A stretch of 64,000 bases of DNA, taken from Mytilus trossulus. Lineage: Eukaryota; Mollusca; Bivalvia; Mytilida; Mytilidae. Positions within the stretch are counted from its first letter, which is position 1. Every line of letters starts with the position of its first letter. Shown here in pieces: positions 1 through 9,100 of this stretch. Where the stretch lies: positions 10,657,916 to 10,721,915 of the forward strand of contig NC_086375.1 of NCBI RefSeq assembly GCF_036588685.1. Reading direction: 5' to 3'. The notes beneath the pieces were generated by a model, which saw nothing but the letters and a program-made list of their open reading frames with translations, did not search any database and was not told the DNA's origin. Both the position numbers and the translations under genes were made by a program.

Positions 1-850
1 CAAAAAGATTACTTGTCGCTGCATACACGTGGTATTCACCTAAATTTAGAAACCTTGTAAAATTGGTCCAGACTCAATTCAATAATTCATCCTGAAAACA
101 GCGGCAGATCAGCTCGCTTCTTTTTCTAACAGATCTGTACCAAAAATCCCTTATCACCGGAGAAGTCCCACAAGACTGGAGAGATGCTAACGTGCATGTA
201 CCTCTTTTAAAGAAAAATGAAAGACATTTAGCCGCCAACTATAGACCTGTATCATTAAACTCTATGACATGTAATGTCTTGGAACTCATAGTTCCACAGC
301 AGTGTTATGGACCATTTTGACAAACACAAATAAGTTTTCTCGTTTGACTTGTTTTACATTGTCTTATCGGGGCTTTTAATAGCTGACTATGCGGTATGGG
401 TTTTGCTCATTGTTGAAGGCCGTACGGTGACCTATAGTTGTTAATGTCTGTGTCATTTTGGTCTCTTGTGGACAGTTGTCTCATTGGCAATCATACCACA
501 TCTTCTTTTTTATACAACATACTTATCTACGCACAGCATGGATTTCGCCAAAAAAAAAAACGATCATGCGAACGGCATCTTATAATAACAATCAACGACA
601 TTGCAAAAAAAAACTGGAAAAAGGATCCCTAGTCGACATCATCCTTCTAGACTTTGCAAGGGCATTCAACAAAGTACCTCATCACCAACTTTTACAAAAA
701 CTAGAATTTTATGGGTTAAACCATACAGCTACCGTGAAAATGGATTCAATCATTCCTTGAAAATTAACACAATGCAGGGCGTAATATTAACAGAAGCTGT
801 CTCTTCTCCAGTCCCAGTACTATCATTCGTCCCCCAACTTCTCTTGAAGG
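1..850 (+). pseudogene. LINE (non-LTR) reverse transcriptase remnant, split by a short repeat
   Basis: Translated pieces match the fingers and palm of a non-LTR reverse transcriptase. DWRDANVHVPLLKK and NYRPVSLNS lie before base 329; AQHGFR, SLVDIILLDFARAF and SSPVPVLSFVPQ lie after 518. Frameshifts and stops break it, and it fades out after VPQ near 840, before the catalytic YxDD block. A 184-bp insertion at 330-513 splits the frame exactly. The element is dead. Its clade (CR1- or Jockey-like) cannot be fixed from this fragment. Confidence 0.8.
330..513 (+). repeat. SINE-like dispersed repeat inserted in the LINE remnant
   Basis: The insert holds the motif string TGCTCATTGTTGAAGGCCG, then GTGACCTATAGTTG, then TGTCTCATTGGCAATCATAC. 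This string recurs at 13067-13207 and, reversed, at 46611-46737. ACAA at 326-329 and 514-517 is a likely short target duplication, because removing the insert restores the LINE frame. Confidence 0.65.
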
Positions 851-1830
851 AAGTAAATAACATATAGCGTGTATATAATTTCATTTGTAAATTGGCGAAC
901 GTTTTAAATGTAATTAATTTGGAGAAGACTTGCTGCCTTGTCCGGTACTGCGCTAAGTTTTCGCGGGACCATACAAATTCAATATGAATTTGGTTCCCGG
1001 TTACTTGAAAGAAGATGAAGAAATGCCGAAAAATTATATATAAATTTTACAAGAGGGAACTGTACCGTGGGGGCAATCACCAACTATAGCAAAACTCAAA
1101 CCGTAAAGTAAGCTAAAATAAAAGCCTCTGAATAAAAAAAAATATGAAAATAGATGAGTCAACAGTAATATACGACCAATAAAATAGTAGTTTCAGTGCG
1201 TAGTGGTATTTTCAATTTTTAACAATGTTTAGCAACTCTTTTGTTACATTATAATTTGATCACGTCTACCTAAAAAGAAAAAGAAAACCTTCAGTTTTTT
1301 CGCAAATTTACATTTTTTTAATTTTTAGAGTGTATGATAACGGATATATCACCGTCATATACAATGTATGTCTCTGCCGTCTCCTATCAAGTATTTTTAT
1401 AATTCATGACTGCTTAACACAGGTATTTATCTCAGAAAGAGAAAAATCCTATAAACTTAGTAAAAAAATATTCTGAGACAAGGGCCTGTTAGTCCTGTAA
1501 GGCTGCCTCGTCAGTTATTCGATTATTTTATACTTTTAAATTATAACAAATAATTATATCTGTTTTAAACATATACTCGAACGCCGATTAAAATAATTGT
1601 TTCAGCTGGGTGGGTAATTTGCTTTTGTATATCTTATATTGTAACTGATTAGAATTTTACAATACAAAAGCGATAAGTTGTAATATTTATTTTTAAAATT
1701 GGTCCTCTTTGAACATGTTGAATAGAATAATTTGCCGTAATTTATCTTATAAAATTTTCTGTGATGATTCCCCCCTTTTCCACAACAGATATTTCAAAAT
1801 CGTTGTAATTGAATATATGTGATTATATAT
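850..1830. other. AT-rich intergenic DNA
   Basis: No supported gene, RNA or defined repeat was recognised here. The stretch at 930-1030 is a little richer in GC, without an open frame of note. Confidence 0.4.
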
Positions 1831-4800
1831 TGTACGTGTAACACTTATCAATTCAAAGTTTTAAAAAGTTTTGAAATTTTAGATTTTTGGAATTTTGATC
1901 AAAGTTTTAAAATATCAAAATTTCAAATTGTGTTAAAGTTTTGAAATTTTGAAATTTAAACCAAATTATTAAAATATCAAAATTCTAAATATCGTTTATA
2001 AATTTGATAGTTTAGAAATTTGACCAAACTTTTAAAATACTAAACCTAACGCGCAATTTTGATTATTTCACTTTTTGAAAGTTTGATTTTTTAAATGTTT
2101 GCTTAAAATATCAAAATAGAAAAGGGGCAATAAGAGGGATACCCGAAAAAGCGAAACGAAATAAAAGCGGAACGAAACGAAACAATATGAATTAAAAACA
2201 TACTGATACTTAAAAGTTTATGTATGAAATAAAACGGACAGTTGAAAGCGGTGAAAAATTTGATGACAAAATTAATATTTCTTAAAAGAAGATAATTCAT
2301 TTAAAAACCAGACGTACGGCTCTGATATTGACCATTTTACCTGCTGGTTTTTCTAGCACCCATATTTTAGGAGAAACAGGAGTAACAGTAAAAACTGAAC
2401 AACTCGCAGTAGGTCAAATAGTATGGTTAACTTATGTTGAGCATGTATATATATACATTTTCTACTAAACTCTAAGCCATAAAAAGGCCCAATACACGAT
2501 GTATTATCTCTTTTAATTTCATTTTTTTTCTGTTTTGCTTTACGAGTTCTTACTTTCTGCAATCATGTTGGCTAAAGAATATATCATTTCATGTACAGAA
2601 TGAAAGATCATCTTAAACGTTTTTATCTGTTCTTTGTAAGTTGTTTGCCCTAAATATTCAGCTTTAAGCGTCCCGTAAGGAGGTCGACAAAGAAAAGCGC
2701 TTCATGATACTGAATGCATGGTTTAAGGTTGTGCTAGTCCACAGTATGGGAGGTTTTTAATATAATCTTTTTTACGCTGAAATTAAGACGGTAATAGGAT
2801 CCAATATCAGCAAATTGGAGTCAAGATACTGTTACAAGGTATCTACAAAAACTCATCATAGATGGATACCGGAATATAAATTTTGCCGGTTTTTGCGCCA
2901 GACGCGCGTTTCGTTTACAAAAGACTTATAATTGACACTCGAACCAAATTAAGTTAAAAAGGCAAATAAAGTCAAATGAAATTGAAAAGGCCAAATAAAG
3001 TAAACTTTTAAATCCAACGTATAGCTCTGGTTTTGTAAAAGTTAAAACCTTTCATATCATATATAAACGTATACCATAAACATTATTTTCACGAGCATTC
3101 ATATTTATGTAATAATTACCGCTGTACTACATTAAGCACCCAACTTGCATTCATGTTTATGTAATAGTTGCCGCTGTACTACATTAAGCACCCATCTATC
3201 CAGTAGGTGTCGGCATTTTGAAAGTTGAAAATTGTGTTCAAAAGTTTTTATCAGCGATAAATGGTAATCGTCTGGGGAACCAATATTTAGATAGTCCCTG
3301 TTTTTTACTTGATACTACCACTAGGGGCTTCGATAATGGTACATTAAAATATTCTGATCCCTAATTTGATGATTTAATATTCTGTGCCAGACGAGAACAA
3401 AAGAAAAATTATCCATGCCTTTTAGTGTTGAATTTTGAACCAGACAAGTTGATTAATGGCGATGAAAAACTTAATAAAATTGTTAGCGCTTCGACAAAAC
3501 AACCTCACCCCACTTTTAAAGTTACATGGTTGCTACCTTAAAGACAACGTTTGGACTGGTTATCATACACGTAGCTCCATTATAGGTTCTAAATCAACCA
3601 CTGTTTTATTATAGTAAACAAAAGGAAGAGATTTTTTTGTATTAAAGGATAGTACTGTCACGTATTTGCATTTTGTTATTTGGGTATTTATATTTGAAGT
3701 TATCGTACGACAATCGACTTTTAGCAAACTAAAAGTTCACATGTACACCCAGTCAGAATGGGGCGTTCAAAGAGAAGCCACATTGTCAGCTGCATGATGG
3801 ATTTTTTCCATTTTTGGCCGTACACCAATGTCACTCTCGAAAAACCAGTACAATGTTAAACGCAGAATTTGAAGTAAAGAAATCACATACGGAACGCTGA
3901 AACTGAAATTTGAAATTCAAGCAAATAAGAACGAAACAATTAAAGAGGTGTTTGACCAAAGTGAAGTTAAAACATATTTAAATCCATCTATAAGTAGATA
4001 TAGGAAGATGTGGTGTGAGTGCCAATGAGACAACTCTCCATCCAAAGGGCAACTTTGTCCTCGGAAGTTGAATCTTACGTTTCTTCGTAATTTGTATGTA
4101 AACAACCTATTTTAAATTATCGTTTTTTTTGTTGTTGCCAGTGACAAATATTTCATGAATGTTCTGGAACAAATTAGCAATAAATGCAACAGGGAGAGAG
4201 TGTGCATAATGAGGACATATAAAACCTTTCAATTAGTTTAATTGAGGTCTGGAGCTGGCGTATGACAGTAACTGCTAGCCTTATGTATAGTAGTTCTTTG
4301 TTATTTTATTATCATTGTCATGCATGTTAATTAGTTTCTTAGTTTGTTTCCTATTCTGACATAGGACTTGTATTTCCTATTGAAGTGCGTTTTACTGTAG
4401 GTATCACTGTGTGTTTTTCATTCTTTATTGGCTAGAGGTATAGGGGAGGGTTGTGATCTCACGAAACATGTTAAACCCCGCCGCATTTGTGCGCCTGTCA
4501 CAATCCAGGAGCCTCTGTCCTTCTAAGTCTTGTATGATTTTGATTTGAGTTCATTGTTATGTTTCGGAGTTTAGTATTACGTCTATAATCGCTGAACCAG
4601 TACACTTTTTTGTCTAGGGGCCAGCTGCAATACGCCTAGAACAACTTTTATTGCGACGCTATATTTAAGTATTCCTCTCGTATCATTTCTTGGAACTGAA
4701 ATACATCATAAAAGGCAATATATTATCATCATGCAATCGATAAACAAGAAAGGAAAACGTTTTAAGTTGTATGCCAGTCCACCGAGGCGCTTTTTCTGAA

Positions 4801-5508
4801 TCTACCTTCATCAGGAACGTCAAAAAGGCGAATAATACTATATGGTTTACTGCGAGTTGGTAATTTTTCACTGATACTTCTAAATGTTGGGCTGGGAACA
4901 CAAAATAGCTTTGAATTATTTATCTCAAACGCTAACCTTATATAAGAGATTTAAATCAACGTAGTTGATTCCAGTTTAAATAGGTTTAATTTTTTTTTTT
5001 TTTGATAGATGCACAACCTTAAAATTTCAGGATACTGTTATCCCATGTGATGTCTAATATGTTTCATAACAAAAAACCCGACTTCTTCTTTTCATTATTT
5101 ATTTTGTTATTAAGAATGATTTGATATATTTCATGCTATTTATTTATAACTAAGAATAGTTCTTATCAGAGCCGTGTTTACATCAGTGATTACAGGTACC
5201 CCTCTTGTCGCCCCTTTATATTTTTGATATTTTAAGCAAACATTTAAAAAAATAAACTTTCAAAAAGTGAAATAATCAAAATTGCACATTAGGTTTAGTA
5301 TTTTAAAAGTTTTATCAAGTTTCTAAAATATCAAATTTATAAACGATATTTAGAATTTTGATATTTTAATAATTTGGTTAAAATTTCAAAATTTCAAAAC
5401 TTTAACACAATTTGAAATTTTGATATTTTAAAACTTTGATCAAAATTCCAAAAATCTAAAATTTCAAAACTTTTTAAAACTTTGAATTGATAAGTGTTAC
5501 ACGGACCG
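1831..5508 (+). mobile_element. Long-inverted-repeat element, copy 1 (unassigned family)
   Basis: The ends are inverted repeats of about 310 bp: left about 1835-2143, right about 5196-5506. They are AT-rich, share the tip GTGTAACACTTATCAATTC and have an inner edge of AAAAGGGGC...GAGGGGTACC. The interior matches the 32920-36411 copy in opposite orientation. It holds decayed reading frames on both strands: on + near 2300-2460 and 3200-3570, on - near 2560-2700. A two-unit repeat containing GCTGTACTACATTAAGCACC lies at 3100-3195. A bivalve-type dispersed repeat is embedded at about 4240-4640. No transposase, integrase or polymerase motif was recognised, and no target duplication could be fixed. 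A Polinton/Maverick-like or viral origin is possible but unproven. Confidence 0.75.
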
Positions 5509-5681
5509 TTTTAATATTGTCTTTTTACTAAGTTTTTTTTTAAATTAAAAACCATTAGTCCGCGAAAAGGGACATAATCGAAAATTAAACGTTATTCTGA
5601 TCTTGACTTTCAAGCGCCTGTGCGATCAATTGACATTGACAACGAACTTGGAAACTGATTTTGGACGCTTTCTCTTGCAAT
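5509..5681 (+). promoter_or_regulatory. Short upstream region between a long inverted repeat and the SPMIP8/TEPP-like start codon
   Basis: Only 173 bp separate the outer end of the right inverted repeat of the 1831-5508 element from the start codon. The stretch has no TATA box and no clear RFX X-box, which many ciliary genes carry. Either the core promoter sits in this short piece or transcription starts within the transposon end. The role as promoter is inferred from position only. Confidence 0.35.
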
Positions 5682-6133
5682 ATGACAGCCCTAAGTATGG
5701 GCGCTTTTGGCGCCTATCGATTACAGTACAGTAAATATTTAAAAGAACAAGACGAGAGGGCGAGGAAAGAAAGTGAAGATCCAGAAACTGTGTGGGTAAC
5801 AAAACGTTATATTCCAACAGATTTACGGACAACTGCACCAGTCCCTAGACACAAGTTATTAGCTCCAAAAGAACTTCCATTTCCAGACCGGCACTGGGTT
5901 CCCCCTACAGATCCACCACTTAGAGGTTTTGAACGGAAAACGCTTCCAGTCATTTTTAGATCTCATCCAAGTACAAGATCTGAACAATATTCAACACTTC
6001 GACAAATGTTGCCATCAAAGGGAAGTTATGGTACATTTCCACCTCCTCGCTGGGGAACTGGATGTGGTGTTCCAGTGGTGTATGAAGAGCGTCCTCAAAA
6101 GAGATTTCCAATCATAAATAGTCCAATGACAAT
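5682..6133 (+). CDS. Exon 1 of the SPMIP8/TEPP-like gene
   Basis: This exon encodes residues 1-150 and the first two bases of codon 151. A second in-frame ATG lies at residue 6, so translation could begin five codons later. The exon is less AT-rich than its flanks and reads without a stop, as expected of constrained coding DNA. The 5' untranslated part is short or unknown; no TATA box is seen between 5509 and 5681. Confidence 0.85.
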
Positions 6134-9100
6134 GTAAGTAACAGCACTCAGTAACAGGTTTCACTTCAATAAATTTCTTTTAAATGTACATTTGTACAGA
6201 ATCCGGGTCCGTACGCCCTAATTCATGTTCGCCCTAGTACCTGTTTGCCCTGATACCTTTCGCCCAGGGTCCATTCGCCCTGATTTTTATTTTTTACTAA
6301 TTGTTGTCTAGTGGCATAATTTTATGTATTTGAATAAAATATGTTGAAGTTTGTTGAAAAAATCACCGAATATTGATATTGCCGCAATCAATTTCATCAT
6401 TTTCCATTTGATTGCAGTAGAATACCGGAATACAATATATTTATCTTTGTTGATATTTGTTAACAAAATAATTGTATTCAGTCATTCACTAATGTATGCA
6501 GTATAACTTAGACTAGTCTCAGAGTATTTTAATGAATGAACTTGTAAATCCATTTTACAGTTCGTACATTTTTTTCAAATTAATTTCAAGCTGAATATAT
6601 ATTATCAAAACAAATTTGTTTTTTTATATTATAAATCCATCAAAAGACAGGTATCACAATAAGCAGTGATCCAAATTATTTTGTCATAAAACAGTAAATT
6701 AATGATCCTTAACAAGCCATAAACTTTTAGATATTTCCATGTTTCCATAAATTTCAAGAACATATACCATAGAAATATATCTGATTAAGTTTATTCAAGT
6801 TCAATGCCCTGAATATTAATATTTTTTAGTAGGGCGAACGGACTCTAAGGGCGAAAGAACTCAGGGCGAACATGTTACTACATGTAGGGCGAACAGTCCC
6901 GATACCATTTGTACATGTACATTATGTTTCACCGTCAGATTCAAAATTTAACAGATCTCCTAACTCTTAGTCTTACTAATTTATCTTTTGCAATAATTAT
7001 CTGATAAGTTTGTACTTTGTTAAAATCAATATTCTTGGGGGTACAAGGGGGTAGGGTGAAATTTTTCTAGAGCAATAATTTATTTTCATCTTTTGCTTTA
7101 CATTTTACATGACTTTTTTCGAATCAGGGTCTGTTCGCGTCCATTCACTTTCGCTCCCATTCACTTTCGCACCCTACAGGTTCGCACCCAATTTTTTATT
7201 GGTTTGGGGTTTAATAACTTTGTAATCAAGTTTTTGCAAGTGTATTCCTATAAGTATATTTGTTGTCATTACAATGACAACTGTTTTGTTTGTGCAAAAT
7301 AAATCTTAATTATATTTCGGTTAGTGTACATGTATTTGGTCTACTATATCTTTATTTCATTTCTTCAAAATAAAGTGAGATTCTGACAACTTTTTTTTTT
7401 TGTGTTGAATAAATTGATCATGTTTTGGAAAGTGTTTTGCTATAATTTTTTGTTCCATTGTTTTGGATCAATGGGGCAAAGCTATAAAAAAAAACAATTA
7501 TCTTGTGTGTTTTTCATTTAAAATCTTCAATGTTTTACATATACATGTACTAAGCTAAATATACATGCAGTATTTACATCAAAGCAATTTAAAACAACAA
7601 TCACCGTTTTCTAATTATTCGAATCAACTGTAATTTGATTAAAATTGGGTGCGAACGGACTTTGGGTGCAAATGTGCGAGGTGCGAACGTGAAGGGTGCG
7701 AAAATGTATTGGGAGCGAACGGACCTGATACCACTTTTTTCGTGCAACTTTGTTTAGCAGTAGCACTATTTTCAGTTCTTCCCATTTGAGTAAAAACGAA
7801 ATACAATATATATAAGTTTGAAACAGGCATGTTTCTATTACAGGCTAGGGAATTTGTAAAATCAGGGATTTTGTAAAACCATTGGACTAATCAGTGATTG
7901 TGTAAAATCACTGGACTAATCAGTGATTGTGTAAAATCAGGGATTTTGTAAAATCACTGGACTAATCAGTGATTGTGTAAAATCAGGGATTTTGTAAAAT
8001 CACTGGACTAATCAGTGATTGTGTAAAATCAGGGATTTTGTAAAATCACTGAACTAATCTCAGTGATTGTGTAAAATCACTAACAGTTTCAGTGGTTTTG
8101 TGAAATCCCCGAAATTGTGTACTAGAGATTTTACCAAATCCCTGAAAATAGAGCTAGGGATTTTGTTCAATCCCTGATTACAATAAAGTATAACATGCTA
8201 TTAGAAATGTGTTTTTCTTAATATAAAAATAGAAAAAACGAAAGATCACTAATGAAATGAATGATTTGGAAATATATTTGTTAAATAAACACTATGAACT
8301 AGAACTAGTGTATTATGAAAATGACTAAAAGGCATAAAAACAGAAATTTAGACCACTCTGAATTTGCTTATTTTTGCATGGCACCACTATAAGCTATTGA
8401 TTTTGTATTTGTAAGCAACAAATTAATAATACAACACTTATTTGCTTTTTATGTATCAATTTTCATGCAGCATTGAGCTATAAGATGCTCTTGCTCTGAT
8501 ATGCATGTAATATTTGCCACTGGATCATATACCCAGACCCACTCAATTTCTTATACCTTACATACATTTGTGTATGTGTTTTTCTTCTCTAATGACAGCA
8601 ATCAACCTAATGTTTCCGTTTTAATATTTGATTTTAAAAATTTGATATAATTGGTTTTATTTTCTGCAGTTATTATACAGAAAAACTATAATAAACAGTA
8701 ACTTTCTGTCAAACAAGTTAGTGATAAGAGCTTGTTTGTCTTCTTTCTGTGGCTCATTCAGTCATTGACAAAATATTCCAAAATGTTCCATATGTTGCAC
8801 TTTAATTTTACCTCAATTATTTGAAGTAACTTTTGTGTGTATGTTTGCTCTTGATTTAAAGACATCTGTGTCTTAGCCATTGTTCTACAGTATGTCAGTT
8901 GTTTTGTGCATGAAAACCACTCAATTAATATTAAGATAAAGTCTAGATTAACCTCAAACTTATTGAGTGTTACTGTTGTTGTCTTTTTTCACAGAAATTC
9001 TTTTTTTTTTTTTTCTTAATTTTTTTTTTTTTATTGAAATCTGTTCATTTGTTAGTTTAAAACATCAAGTACCAGTACCTTATCCCGGCCTCGTTAACAT

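Noticed and set aside
438-867. Overlapping open frames at the left edge as separate genes
   Set aside because: They are pieces of a broken LINE reverse transcriptase and of the repeat inserted in it, not independent genes.
5661-5681. Extended start of the SPMIP8/TEPP-like protein at TTG 5661
   Set aside because: TTG is not an expected start in animals, and the first ATG in frame is at 5682.
7847-8175. CRISPR-like array of regular repeats
   Set aside because: Spacers are themselves repeats, the sequence is eukaryotic nuclear DNA, and the inverted partner at 9195-9380 shows it is an element end.
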